A DNA stretch of 64,000 nt from Monodelphis domestica. Its lineage: Eukaryota; Chordata; Mammalia; Didelphimorphia; Didelphidae. Positions 47,350 through 59,086 of this stretch are shown here, in pieces. The translations under genes and the position numbers were made by a program. The stretch lies in the NCBI RefSeq assembly GCF_027887165.1, contig NC_077228.1:428041957-428105956 (forward strand). The letters are read 5' to 3'. How positions within the stretch are numbered: the first letter of the stretch is position 1; each line of letters opens with the position of its first letter. The notes under the pieces were generated by a model. It was not told the origin of the DNA. It worked only from the letters and a program-made list of their open reading frames with translations, and did no database searches.

Positions 47350-49337
47350 CCTACAATCAGTTTTCTTTTCTTTTTTTTAATTACATTATTTTATTTGGTC
47401 ATTTCCAAACATTATTCACTGGAAACAAAGATCATTTTATTTTCCTCCCTGCCCCACCTCCCACCACCTTTCCCTCTCCCATAGCCGACCCACAATTCCA
47501 CTGGTTATCACATGTGTTCTTGACTGGAACCCATTTCCCTGTTGTTGGTATTTGCATTAGAGTGTTCATTTAGAGTTTCTCCTCAGTCATATCCCCTCAA
47601 CCCAAGTACTCAAGCAGTTGCTTTTCATCGGTGTTTTTACTCCCACAGTTTATCCTCTGCTTGTGGATAGTATTTTTTAGATCCCTGCAGATTGTTCAGG
47701 GACAATGCATTGCCACTAATGGAGAAGTCCATCACCTTCGATTGTACCACAGTGTATCAGTCTCTGTGTACAATGATTTCCTAGTTCTGCTCCTTTCGCT
47801 CTGCATCACTTCCTGGAGGTTGTTCCAGCCTCCATGGAATTCCTCTACTTTATTATTCCTTTTAGCACAATAGTATTCCATCACCAACATATACCACAAT
47901 TTGTTCAGCCATTCCCCAATTGATGGGCATCCCCTCGTTTTCCAATTTTTGGCCACCACAAAGAGTGCAGCTATGAATATTCTTGTACAAGTCTTTTCCC
48001 TTATTATCTCTTTGGGGTACAAACCCAGCAGTGCTATAGCTGGATCAAAGGGCAGACAGTCTTTTATCACCCTTTGGGCATAGTTCCAAATTGCCCTCCA
48101 GAATGGCTGGATCAGTTCACAACTCCACCAACAATGAATTAGTGTCCCTACTTTGCCACATCCCCTCCAGCATTCATTACTTTCCATAGCTGTCATGTTA
48201 GCCAATCTGCTAGGTGTGAGGTGATACCTCAGAGTTGTTTTGATTTGCATCTCTCTGATTACAAGAGATGTAGAGCACTTTTTCATGTGCTTATTACTAG
48301 TTTTGATTTCTTTGGCTGAGAACTGCCTGTTCATGTCCCTTGCCCATTTATCAATTGGAGAATGGCTTGATTTTTTGAGCAATTGATTTAGTTCTTTGTA
48401 AATTTGAGTAATTAAAACTTTGTCAGAGGTTTTTATGAAGATTGTTTCCCAATTTGTTGCTACCCTTCTGATTTTGGTTACATTGGTTTTGTTTGTACAA
48501 AAACTTTTTAATTTGATGTATTCCAGATTATTTATTTTGCATTTTGTAACTCTTTCTAAGTCTTGCTTGGTTTTGAAGTCTTTCCCTTCCCAAAGGTCTG
48601 ACATGTATGCTATTCTGTGTTCACCTAATTTTCTTATAGTTTCCTTCTTTATGTTCAAGTCATTCACCCATTTTGAATTTATCTTGGTGTAGGGTGTGAG
48701 GTGTTGATCTAAACCTAATCTTTCCCAGACTGTCCTCCAATTTTCCCAGCAGTTTTTATGAAATAGTGGATTTTTGTCCCAAAAGCTGGGATCTTTGGGT
48801 TTGTCACATACTGTCTTGCTGAGGTCGCTTGCCCCCAGTCTATTCCACTGATCCTCCTTTCTGTCTCTTAGCCAGCACCAAATTGTTTTGATGACCGCTG
48901 CTTTATAATATAGTCTGAGATCTGGGACTGCAAGACCCCCTTCCTTTGTATTTCTTTTCATTATTTCCCTGGATATCCTTGATCTTTTGTTCTTCCAAAT
49001 GAACTTTGTTATGGTTTTTTCTAAATCAGTAAAAAAATTTTTTGGAAGTTCCAGGGGTATGGAACTAAATAGATAGATGAGTTTGGGTAGGATGGTCATT
49101 TTTATTATATTGGCTCGTCCTACCCATGAGCAGTTAATGTTCTTCCAATTGTTCAAGTCTAGTTTTAGTTGTGTGGAAAGTGTTTTGTAGTTGTGTTCAT
49201 ATAGTTCCTGTGTTTGTCTTGGGCGACAGATTCCTAAGTATTTTATTTTGTCTAAGGTAATTTTGAATGGGATTTCTCTTTCTAGTTCTTGCTGATGAGC
49301 TGTGTTGGAATTATATAGAACCTACAATCTGTTTTCT
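47350..49337 (-). mobile_element. Young 5'-truncated L1, 17-bp TSD
   Basis: L1 sequence fills 47,367-49,320 and ends abruptly inside ORF2. The flanks 47,350-47,366 and 49,321-49,337 match at 16 of 17 positions (cctacaatc, then a or t, then gttttct). The 3' UTR and T-run lie at the left end. The reading frame of the retained ORF2 part is open to the truncation point, and the copy differs from the 6.4-kb L1 at only a few positions per hundred by eye. This is probably the youngest L1 in the window. Confidence 0.95.
47732..49320 (-). pseudogene. L1 ORF2 C-terminal part, open frame of about 529 codons
   Basis: The frame is open from the truncation point (NSNTAHQQELEREIPFK) to the stop after DTLWYNRR. 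It holds the C-terminal third of ORF2, including the cysteine-rich motif [18 protein letters not shown]. It lacks endonuclease and the RT catalytic box, so it has no autonomous activity. There is no start codon at its natural 5' end and no promoter. Confidence 0.92.
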
Positions 49338-49937
49338 ATAGCAGCACAACTGTCAGTGACCAAATGATAGCAGATCTTTGCCTCAGAAACAGACCTCTAT
49401 CTCTCTAGAGATCCCAGAGGCAAAAGCTCTTCAAATGTCAGCATCTGCTTCTTTACCTCCTCACTGACCAACTGTCCCCCTTAACTTTCTGTTTGAAAGC
49501 TGGCTACTTCTCTCCAGTCCTGGTCTCCCTGCTAATGGAATCTTCAGCTCTGGCTCACTGACTTCTGTCAGTTCTGATCTACTTAGAAATCCTGCTCTCC
49601 AACCTCTTAAGGAATCAGAGGGAGAGATTAAGAAAATCCCTTTAACAGTAGGCCGAATGGATAAACAGCAAGTCAGGGAAAAGTCCTGCCTGAAAGCACA
49701 AACAGTGGGATCATATCAAGAGGAAAGCAAATACAGATGGAAAGCCTATCTGAGTTGGTAACAGGAGTCTGTGGAGTCTAAAATCTAACAATAGTGCTGA
49801 GGAACGCAGAATAGCCAATAAGCAAAGTTGAGATTTAGATTGGATGATTTGATTTAGGTCAGGAGACAAAATGAGAATCAAAAAGCTGATTATTTGTATG
49901 TTACACATTGTACCACCAAAACCTCAGATTTGTCACA
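49338..49937 (-). mobile_element. Putative LTR-type repeat, right part (fossil)
   Basis: Continuation of the element at 47,031-47,349. It is GC-richer than the surroundings and has no coding features. Confidence 0.4.
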
Positions 49938-50049
49938 AAATGGCATTTGCAGGCATTCTTCACTCTCATTAATCCTCTTGTGCCAATACACAGGTGCAGT
50001 CAGAAGTGAGTTCTGCTATTCCTTAACCTAAGTATACCTGTCAGATAAT

Positions 50050-50305
50050 TTTGCTGTCGTTTTGTACAGTGGTTTTAGTCCTATCTGACTCTTCCTGATT
50101 CCATTTGGTGTTTTCTTGGCAAAGATACTGGAGTGGTTTACCATTTCTATATCCAGCTAATTTTACAGATGAGGAAACTGAGGCAAAAAGGAGTAGGTAA
50201 CTTGTCCAGGGTCACATAGCAAGTTAGTGTCTGGAGTCAGATTTGAATTTAGTTCTCCTTAACTCTAGGCTAAGAGTCCTATGTGTTCCCTAACTGTTAG
50301 ACCAT
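50050..50305 (-). repeat. MAR1-type SINE with RTE-like tail, antisense
   Basis: 'tctgactcttcctgattcca', 'cttggcaaagatactggagt', 'gatgaggaaactgaggcaaa' and 'cttgtccagggtcacatagc' are in antisense order. Confidence 0.85.
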
Positions 50306-50669
50306 GGTATCATACAAATGGAGAATTATGGACCAGCAAGTATTTCATACTTAATTGCTGATTTAAATTTAAATTTAAATACTTTATACAGTGTCTCAGA
50401 AACTTACTACAGTTTAAAACTTTAATAGCACTAAGACTTTTGGGACAATTGATACATATCCTATTCTAATACTTCTTTGTATCATAGAGATAACTGTGGG
50501 TCCCAGAGACTCTGTCAGTGGAGAATAAGCTTTGGCAGATCTTGATGGGCTTCAAATGCTTTATTTATAAATAGACCTGAAATGAGATTGTACCAAATAA
50601 TTAAGGAATATTTCAGCTAAAAGGTTGGCTACCTCATGATAAATTCTTTGGTCATGGCAACCTTTGAAA
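50306..50669. other. Unassigned
   Basis: Nothing recognised. Confidence 0.3.
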
Positions 50670-50670
50670 T

Positions 50671-50711
<41 letters not shown>

Positions 50712-50740
50712 CACACACACACATACATACACACATACAT
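50670..50740. repeat. (CA)n(TA)n(CA)n microsatellite
   Basis: A compound CA/TA tract with a CATA-rich end. Confidence 0.95.
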
Positions 50741-50939
50741 AATGACTTTCTGTCCTGCTTCTGTAACAATGGTGGTAGCATGGTGGAGCCAGCTTATAGA
50801 TCATCCATAAAGACTGATAATTGTTTATCTTTTCTTCTTTTTTCTCCTCCCCCTCCTATGAGTAAAGGATTATTTCAATGGTGACTAATGATAGAATTAG
50901 AAGGAGTTTCTCTCTCATAGGCTGTTAGAATATTCTTCC

Positions 50940-51185
50940 TCTTTAATTCTACCTCTCTTTGTGTCTCTGGATCTCTATCTCTGTCTCTATCTGTCAATGT
51001 ATCTCTGTCATTGCCTCTCTGTGTGTAACTCTCTGTAGTCCATGTCTCTGTCTCTCTGATAACTCTTCATCTTTCCTTGTTTCTATTCTTATCTCCCTGT
51101 CTTTTTTCTTTATGTGGATATGTCTCTGTCTGTCTCTGCCTCTGTCTCTCTCTCTGTCTCTCCCTCTCTGTGTCTTTCTCTCTCA
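50940..51185. repeat. Degenerate TCTG/TCTC-rich tract
   Basis: Imperfect tct, gtct and ctct repeats over about 245 bases. The plus-strand reading frames here are low-complexity artefacts. Confidence 0.75.
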
Positions 51186-51838
51186 AAAGTACTTGCCAAA
51201 ATGTTTGTTTCTGTCAGGGAAGAGATCCTGTGCAGTCCAAAGGAAAGGGGATTCCCTATTAATGGAAAAAAATCTTTCCAGTTCTCCTGTTTGTGGGTGG
51301 CATTATGCTGATAGCATTAAAACCCAGAACATTATACTGTTTCTTAAATGAGATTCATAATTGTGCTAAAATGTTTGGACTATCTATGTAGGAAAAACAA
51401 AGTGTATGGAAAATGTCAATTGTTCAGTGGCAACTGTTATGTGCAGCTAGATGAACAGTTAGCTGAATTAGTCCAAAACTGTGTACATTATGGGTAGAGA
51501 GTGGGAAAGGATTTTATTCGAATGACCCCAAATTCATCCATCAAACAAAAGCCTAGATTTTTAACACCAACATTCTCCCAATGACACTATGTGGTTTTAA
51601 ATCATAGAATACAACAGCTTTTGAATAAACATTTCTGCTCACTCAAAGTTTGATGGAAAGATGCATAATGGCTAAAAATAAAATACAATCATATAGTCAA
51701 TAAAAAATTATTCACCATATGTGGCACAAAAGAGGTCATTAAAGAGATATATGATTAGGGAGGATACTGATAGGCCATGTAATCAGAGTAAAAGATAACA
51801 GAAGGACAGCTGACATTTTCCATTAATCAAGATAATGT
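51186..51838. other. Unassigned, repeat-poor
   Basis: No repeat family is recognised; possibly single-copy sequence. Confidence 0.35.
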
Positions 51839-51889
51839 CAATAATAATAATAATAATAATAATAACAATAATAATAACAATAAATAATG
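51839..51889. repeat. (AAT)n microsatellite
   Basis: An ataata run with a few aac interruptions. Confidence 0.92.
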
Positions 51890-52139
51890 TCAAGAGAACT
51901 AGAAGGTCCCTAGAATATTTAGTGAACTCCTTATGGAGGATTTGTGATATAGATATATATTTGTGATATATAGACATAGCTTAGCCCAGTGACTGGCACA
52001 CAATAGGTGTATAATAAATAATAGATAGACATAGATAATAGGCACACTGACAAGCATCATAGCAAGTGGATAAGATCTGATTACAGAACCAGAAGGAAAA
52101 ATCTATTAGTGAAATCACAGATCTATCAAAGTATTGATG

Positions 52140-52350
52140 TATATTTACATACATGCTTAAGGTTTATAAAGTATTTTTCCTATATCAGCCCTATAAGGTA
52201 GGTAATACAAATATGTTTAACATTATTTTACAGATGAGGAAGAGAGGTTAAATGGCTTATACCTGGTTACACATTTAGGAGATATGGGACCAGGATTTCA
52301 AATAAGTCTTTTGACTCCAAATCCAACTTTGTTCTACTATTTCATGCTGT
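52140..52350 (-). repeat. MIR/CORE-SINE, antisense
   Basis: 'gcttaaggtttataaagtat', 'ccctataaggtaggtaatac' and 'ttacagatgaggaagagagg' are in antisense MIR order. Confidence 0.75.
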
Positions 52351-52849
52351 CAATTGAATGAACAATATTTCCCTCCATTTTCACTGGAAGCAAAAATATT
52401 TTTACTTTAGGTAGAGATAGACTCAAAGTAATAAGGGTGAAATGATAGTTATAATAAGAAGTTGCTTAAGGCCCATCGAGCTAGGAAATGGTATTTCCAG
52501 TTTACCATCCTTATTTTCTTGGTGATCATTAATCAAACAGTAGTCCTAAGAAAATAGATTACCACTCAATCACATAGTAGAGTATATTCATAGCTGGCGT
52601 ATTACAGGGATAGGAGAAAATGGAACTACTGTTGGCAGTTCTTAAGGCAATTCTTTCTTTGGCAGGCATTACCTTCCCTCCAAGTACAACTCCTCCATTT
52701 TCAGAATCAGTGCTTTGCCTTGTAGTTCAAAGACTAACTCAATGCCTTGGGCTAAGGTAGGACTAGAACTATGACATATAAATGAAGGTGGGACCAGCCT
52801 AGTGGGAATATGTAGGGTTCATAATTAAGAGGACTATGGACAGAGAGGC
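52351..52849. other. Unassigned
   Basis: Nothing recognised. Confidence 0.3.
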
Positions 52850-52972
52850 AAGAGTACTAAAAAGTGGATAGAGACTCCAAACCAAAATGAATTGGTTTCA
52901 AATCTCACCTATTAGTGATGTTGGCTAAAACCCTCTGCATAAGATTTAACTTCTGATTGCCCCAGGCCACCC
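52850..52972 (+). repeat. Old tRNA-derived SINE
   Basis: 'aagtggatagagactccaaa', 'tggtttcaaatctcacctat' and 'cttctgattgccccaggcca'. Its 3' end runs directly into a (GA)n tract. Confidence 0.6.
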
Positions 52973-52973
52973 A

Positions 52974-52976
<3 letters not shown>

Positions 52977-53047
<71 letters not shown>

Positions 53048-53118
53048 GACAGAGAGAAACAGAGAGACAGAGAGAGACAGAGAGAGCCAGAGAGACAGAG
53101 AGAGACAGAGAGAGACTA
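52977..53118. repeat. (GA)n tract with GACAGA interruptions
   Basis: Pure GA to about 53,039, then gacaga-type repeats. Confidence 0.96.
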
Positions 53119-53694
53119 AGAGTTGGTTTTCACCAGCTGTCAGACTGTCAGACTGGCAAGGGCAGAAACATGTCTGACATTTCCAAAAATAAGTCAGCAA
53201 TTCAGGAGAATTTGGATTCATAAAAGTCAGAACTAGCAATCATGGTCAGGGTTCAAGCAAACATCCAAGAAACTAAATGCTAAAAACTGACTTAAGTTCA
53301 TCAAGAAGGTGTATTTTCCAATTTGACTCATTCAGGTCATTCAGAATGCCAAGACTTTTTATAAACCTTGTCACTAGAGGTAGACCAACACTTCTAAATC
53401 TTCAACCCAAGATTCAGCAGTTGATAGCTTCCCACCACTACTAATACTTTTACTGCTTAAGTTTGTATAATGGGTATCCTCCTGGGATCCTTAACTTAGG
53501 CATCCAAGTTGTCCACATACATATGTATATATGCATATATATGTCTTTATGTATCCATCTGAATATGGGATTGGGATTTTCCTAGAAGAATTCCACCTTC
53601 ATATTTAGATGCAGCACTGCCATATTTATATCTAGTTTTGTCTCAAAATTAGAGATTTTCTGATAGATAAATAGAAAGACACTTGACAAATAGA
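53119..53694. other. Unassigned
   Basis: Nothing recognised. Confidence 0.3.
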
Positions 53695-53940
53695 GAGATA
53701 AAGGATTTATTAAATACCTATAGTGTCAGGCATAGGGCTAAGTACTGCAAATACAAATACAAACAAACAAAAAAAAGATGATCGCTACTCTCAATGAGCT
53801 TACATTCTAAAATGAAAACAAAATACAAAAGGGGTAAAATGTGAAGATTTAGAAGAATCAGGAGTAGAACTGAGAGAAGAGTGAGCTGGATTATGTCTGG
53901 GCATCTCCTTAAACTGATGATCCCTGGCAAGAATTCATCA
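53695..53940 (+). repeat. Long unclassified interspersed repeat, copy 3 (partial)
   Basis: 'ggatttattaaatacctata', 'ctaagtactgcaaatacaaa' and 'caatgagcttacattctaaa' are the first ~130 bases of the family. Confidence 0.65.
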
Positions 53941-54169
53941 ATTGAAGGAAAAGGTCACAGAGGCAGTTCTGGAATGAGAAAGAGATGAAAAAACTTGGCA
54001 GTGTACCTCGCCTTAGTAAAGATCTTTTAGAGTATTTTTATTGCCCTTTAGAGCTTTAATTCTTAAGTTTGAATATAGGTTATGTTGACTTAAAAATAAT
54101 ATGGCCACAATTATTAAAATTTAAGATTTATAGAGCACTTTCTCCATAGCAACCCATTGAGATGCTAAG

Positions 54170-54415
54170 ATGAATTGGTGGTCCTTCATGCTCAAAGAGG
54201 ATCAAAATGTCAATTTTAGACTCAATGTACAGTTTGATCAGAGCAATATGAGTTCAGAAGGCTCCACCTCAGTACAAGGAGAAATAGCACATATGGACAT
54301 TTGTGATGGAGAAGTCTCTAAATGAATATTTTTCTGTTTTACTAGCAAAGAAGCCACTTGCCTAAGTCTCAGCAATGCAATTCTGATGTGGTTTGCTGGT
54401 CACAAAACTTGAAGA
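54170..54415. repeat. Unclassified repeat-like segment
   Basis: 'ttcatgctcaaagaggatca' resembles, in reverse, the 3' end of the repeat at 60,240-60,935. Weak. Confidence 0.35.
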
Positions 54416-54444
54416 ATTTTTATGGGCAGCAAATGAATGAATGA

Positions 54445-54527
54445 GTGGTTCAAATCTGGCCTCAGACACTTCCTAGTGGTGTGACCCTGGGCAAGTCACT
54501 TAACCCCCATTGCCTAGTTTTAAGTTA
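54445..54527 (+). repeat. SINE1-type SINE, 5'-truncated
   Basis: 'ggttcaaatctggcctcaga' and 'gtgaccctgggcaagtcact' are intact; the head and the tail are missing. Confidence 0.8.
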
Positions 54528-55450
54528 AGAAATGAAATTGTGTTTTGATTAGACAACAAAGCAGCCTAATTTCTAGGAGGAAAACTCCTAGGAGTCTTTA
54601 ATAGTTCTGGGATTATGAATGAGGACTATAATGAGTGGAAGTGGCAACAGCTAAGAATCATATCAAGTCTTGATTTCAATCTATTCAAGACCCCTGACAA
54701 AGCTCAGTTTATGAAGTTTTTCACCTAAAGGAGAAATTAGAATTTGGCTTCTGTTGTATGTAGATAGGTACACTTAAGACTAATAAGGAACATTTAGATC
54801 ATAAGAGAGACCACAGGCTTCTATTACAAGAGGTTTTCTACTCTAAGAAGAAAGAATGAAATCAGATCCCTTATTTAAACTCTCTGGTTGGGTTTTTAAG
54901 GTGTAATTGATTAATCAGGATTCTCTCTTCTTAAAATATCCAAATATTATATAATAATTAATGTGATACAGAAATTCTTGATTAGTTTCCAGGAACTGGA
55001 AAGGGTGGGGCATCTCAAAGGTTAAGAGAAACCATATTGCTGCTTAGAGTGGAGGAGAGGGGAGATGCCTCCCTCTCACCACTTCTTCCCTCAAGAATTT
55101 CAAGGAACTAATGGAAGAGTCCCAAAAGAGAGGACCCACTATATATCCTCATTTTCTTATGGGCTATAGAGTAGGTTATGGGGGCTTCTTGATTCTCAGC
55201 TGCCATCCATCTTTAAGAGAGCTTTCTTCTTCCTCCCCTTGTCCTTAGTCACTAAGGAGATGATGTAATAATATAATAATTCTTATATAAGAGCAAATAA
55301 CTCTTAAAAGTTATGTAGAAGGCTTTGAATTAGGAAATAGCATGATCATAGAAGAATTAGGATTATACATGATTCGAAATAATTCAATGTGTAAAAGAAA
55401 GAAGGATGGTGGATACAAATAGACTGAAACATGTAAGCAAAGATGACTTA
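54528..55450. other. Unassigned
   Basis: Nothing recognised. Confidence 0.3.
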
Positions 55451-55957
55451 TTTTTGTTCATCCATCCTTTCATTCAGCATGCATCTCTTAAGTACCTACT
55501 GTGTGCTATGTATTATGCTAGGTGCTGGATATACATAGATAAACATGGCATAGTCCTTGGCCTCAAGGAACTTACATTCTACTGTTTTAGGGAGGGCTGT
55601 GTGCAACATGTAGAGAGAAAATCGTATACAAAATTTCTTCAAAAAGGATAAAAAGTAATTTCTGCAGGGAAGATGCTTACTGCAAGAGGGTGACAGGATA
55701 GTCTTTCTGTACAAAGTAGTACTTGAGCTGAGCTTTGAAAAAGAGATTCTATGAGGAGGAGGAAAGAAGGGATAATGCTCCTGCCAGGAGAGACTAGCCT
55801 GTGTAAAGGCAAGAAGATGAGCAGAACAGTTCAACTGAAATCTAAAATGCAGGAAGGAGAGGAATAAGCAAAATGTATGAGGGAGTAGACTTGAATCAGA
55901 TTGTGAAGAGCTTCAAAAACCAAACTTAGGACTTTGTATTTTATTTTAGAGAGTAGT
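55451..55957 (+). repeat. Long unclassified interspersed repeat, copy 4, left part
   Basis: 'cttaagtacctactgtgtgc', 'caaggaacttacattctact', 'cttgagctgagctttgaaaa' and 'attgtgaagagcttcaaaaa'. It resumes after nested insertions at about 56,366. Confidence 0.7.
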
Positions 55958-56152
55958 AACTAGGCGGCACAGAGGATAGAGCACTAGACTTAGAATCAGG
56001 AAGACTCATTTTCACAATTTCAAATCTAGCCTCAGACATTTCTCTCGGGCAAATCCACCCTGTTTTCCTCAGTTGCCTTATCTGTAAAATAATCTGGGGA
56101 AGACAATGCCAAACTACTCCAGTGTCTCTACCAAGAAAATAACTATATTCTA
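55958..56152 (+). repeat. MAR1-type SINE nested in copy 4
   Basis: 'taggcggcacagaggataga', 'atttcaaatctagcctcaga', 'cagttgccttatctgtaaaa' and the tail 'actccagtgtctctaccaag' are in order. Confidence 0.85.
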
Positions 56153-56291
56153 CAGAAGGATTTCTTAACCCAAAGTCTGTTTAATACTTATAACTATATT
56201 TGAACATAATTGATCTCCTTTGTAATTACTAATTTTTTTCTAAATTCATTTTAAAGGGTTCATAGGCTTCATCAGACTGCCAATAGGGTAC

Positions 56292-56345
<54 letters not shown>

Positions 56346-56365
56346 TTTAAGAACCTCTATCTTAG
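56153..56365. repeat. Possible inverted-repeat (DNA transposon-like) element with (AC)n
   Basis: The ends 'ggatttcttaacc' and 'gttttaagaacct' are near inverted repeats. Inside, 'gggttcataggcttcatcag' recurs in weaker form near 8,360. A pure (AC)24 tract occupies 56,295-56,342. Confidence 0.45.
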
Positions 56366-56960
56366 AGGCAAGAGAGAGCCCACTAGATTTTTTTGATCAA
56401 GGGAGAGATGTGGTAACCTATACTCTAGTCTAAGTATATCAAATGAGCAACTCCAAGGAAAAATTAGAGAATCAGATACTTCAGGCATGGAAATCAGCTA
56501 GGAAGCTACTAGATTCATCTAGGTGAGCAGTAATGAAGGTTAGAAGGATGATACCAGCTTCATGAGTTGAGAGGAGAGAAAGATTTGGGTCTACATTATG
56601 GAGAAAGAATAAGGAAAGTTTGACAACTAATGAAATATAAAGAACAAGGTTTATGAAAAAACTCAAGAATGACTCTGGAGTGGTGAAGTAGACAATACTC
56701 AAAAGAAATAGAAAAGTTGGGAAAAGGGCAGAATTTGGGGGAAAGAATTTGTGAGTTTAGTTTTGGACAGACTAAATTTGTGATATCTTTTGGAAATTAA
56801 TTTAGTGATGTGGAAATAGAGTTCAGGAAGGAAACTCGAGTTGGCTATATGGACATCTGCATGTAAATTATAATTTAGATCTACAGGAGCTGATGGGATC
56901 CCCAAAAGAGAGAAGCACTATGGAAAGAATTATTGGATGAAAGATAGTAGATGGAAACAG
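56366..56960 (+). repeat. Long unclassified interspersed repeat, copy 4, right part
   Basis: 'ttttggacagactaaatttg', 'gagctgatgggatccccaaa' and related blocks continue the family beyond the portion seen in copies 1-3. Confidence 0.6.
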
Positions 56961-57830
56961 TTGTATTCCTGAGATATTCCAGAGATCTTCCATGTCAGCT
57001 TTATTGGAAAACATTAAAAGGAAATCCACAGGATATGACAGCAAGGAAAAGTTGCTGTCTTTAAGAGTGGTGAACAATTATACAATACTGATGAAATTAA
57101 TGATTTCAATGATTTCACATTATCATTAATAATCATAATGATTGGTTTATTGAAATACTGCATACAAACTTCAAAGAAATAATGGTTTTCTTTTAAATGG
57201 GTTCTATATGTCTCCTGTGACATTCTGTGCCATTGTTTTCATTAACTTCTTTCTTGTGAATTCTTAGGCCTGCTTTGGTTAATCTCTTATGAAATTAAAA
57301 TTTCTCCTCAGGCACAGGGTTAATTTTTTGCTCCAAGCTAATACTTGTTTCTGATACAATGAAATTAGTCACCACGTACCAAATGTTCATTTATCTCTGT
57401 ATCTCTAATTGAATCCTGTACAAAGTCCAAAGAACAATTGTGCAATTTCTGTTTCTTCTGAAATATGTCCTACTTTATTCTTGAGTCCTTGGAATCTTTC
57501 TCTTTCTCACTCCCATTGACCCCACTTCTACACTCAATAATTTTTTTGACTGCAAGTGTGTACTTCTACCAGATCTCCTCTTGAACTTTAAAGCTCTCCC
57601 AACTCTTCTTATTTTTCATGTCTTGTTTAACCTTACCAATTGTCCCTTCTTCCTTGTTTTCTGGTTTGGTGATTCCATAAGGGTTCAAAATTTATAGTTT
57701 CCATTTTTTTTTACTTCTGGCAACTGCAAAAATCTATCCAGTAACTGGTCTGTGAAAGACAAATGTGGAATATTCCCTGCTGTAATTCAGCTGTGAATTT
57801 CTAGAGCCAAGCTCAGAGAAGGATATTTTT
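56961..57830. other. Unassigned
   Basis: Nothing recognised. Confidence 0.3.
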
Positions 57831-58225
57831 TCAATAGGCTTCAGATTCAGACACCAATAGCTGGAATAGATTAAGGTAGTGGGCAAGTCTCTGAACCTTT
57901 CTGGGCTTCACTTGTCTCATTTATAATGTAAAGAGGTTGGACTATCTGGGGGATAAGAGAGAAGTCTCAAAGCTTTTGCTTAAAGCTTCCTAGTGTAGAT
58001 CAGATAGCTCACCCTATCTTTGTGGCTACTTCAGCTTTAAAAGAAAAAGGCTAGTACCACTGACCTGTTAAACAAAATTTCAGTGTATTTCAGAGTATTT
58101 GTATTACTACTTCTAAATCTTTTTTTTAAAATATGTATTCATCAGATTTTATAGTCAAGTTGGAGACTGGGGTAGATAATCTTTAAATTCCCTTCCTGCC
58201 AGAAAATTTGTTGATTCTGTGAGTC
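57831..58225 (+). repeat. Old SINE, split or diverged
   Basis: 'gtgggcaagtctctgaacct', 'cttcacttgtctcatttata' and 'aaagaggttggactatctgg' fit a CORE-SINE. 'aaattcccttcctgccag' near 58,185 may be its end. Confidence 0.5.
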
Positions 58226-58504
58226 TGCTTGAAAACTGTATCCGCTGTATTCAAGTTCGGGGATTATGCCAGGAAATTGCTATGGTAGGGGAAAACGGCA
58301 CAAAAAAACTTTTAAAAAAGAAAATATTTTATTTGTGGGCAATCAATTAGCTAAATGCCATATGTCTTCTTTTGGTTTATCCACAAGGTTGGCTGTCAAC
58401 AAAAAACCAGGATATATTTTGTGCCTGAAAATACTTTTATTCCACTTTCTCACTTTTTGATGACCAAAAAATGAGCATTTTTAAAATGGATATGTAGCTG
58501 AATT

Positions 58505-58760
58505 GCTTGGGGTGCCTAGGTGGTACAGTGGGCAGAGTGTCAGAAATGGAGTAAGAAAGACTTGAGTTCAAACCCAGCCCCTCAGACACTTACTAGCTAT
58601 GTGGCTCAATTTAAATCACTTAACCCTATTTGCCTCAGTTTTCTCATCTTTCAAATGAGCTGGAGAAGGGAATGGCCAACCATTCTAGTATCTTTACCAA
58701 GAAAAGCCCAGACAGGGTCAAACGTATCAAATATGATGGAAATGACTGAACAACAAGCTC
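58505..58760 (+). repeat. MAR1-type SINE with RTE-like tail
   Basis: 'ggggtgcctaggtggtacag', 'cttgagttcaaacccagccc', 'tctcatctttcaaatgagct' and the tail 'agtatctttaccaagaaaag' to 'aatgactgaacaacaa'. This is the most complete tail of its kind in the window. Confidence 0.9.
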
Positions 58761-58933
58761 AACTGTGAGATGTAATGGTAAATAGCACCAGTGGGGTAGG
58801 TAGGAAGAAAGGAATTTTCTTCATCCTCTGGCTGTCCTCTAATAGAGTTGTAATAGTCACACTCCACAAAGGTGCCTCTTTACCTGAATGGCTGCAGAGC
58901 TGGCAAGCTTAGCTTTCTAGAAGACACCAGGGA

Positions 58934-59086
58934 TATGGTAAATCTTTTTTTAACACTTACCTTTCACTTAGAATCAATACTATGTGTTGGTTCTAAGGCA
59001 GAAGAGTGTGAAGGTCTAGCACCTCCAGTCTCTAGGCCTGACTCTCAATCCACTGAGCTACCCAGCTGCCCCCTATAGTAAATCTT
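58934..59086 (-). repeat. SINE1-type SINE, antisense, 13-bp TSD
   Basis: The SINE lies at 58,947-59,073 with an internal deletion of its middle. The flanks 58,934-58,946 and 59,074-59,086 match at 12 of 13 positions (tat, g or a, gtaaatctt). Confidence 0.9.

Noticed and set aside
47732-49156. 474-residue open frame as a host gene
   Set aside because: The sequence is the C-terminal part of L1 ORF2 with a TSD around the element.
52946-53239. Low-complexity frames on both strands
   Set aside because: They are produced by the (GA)n tract.
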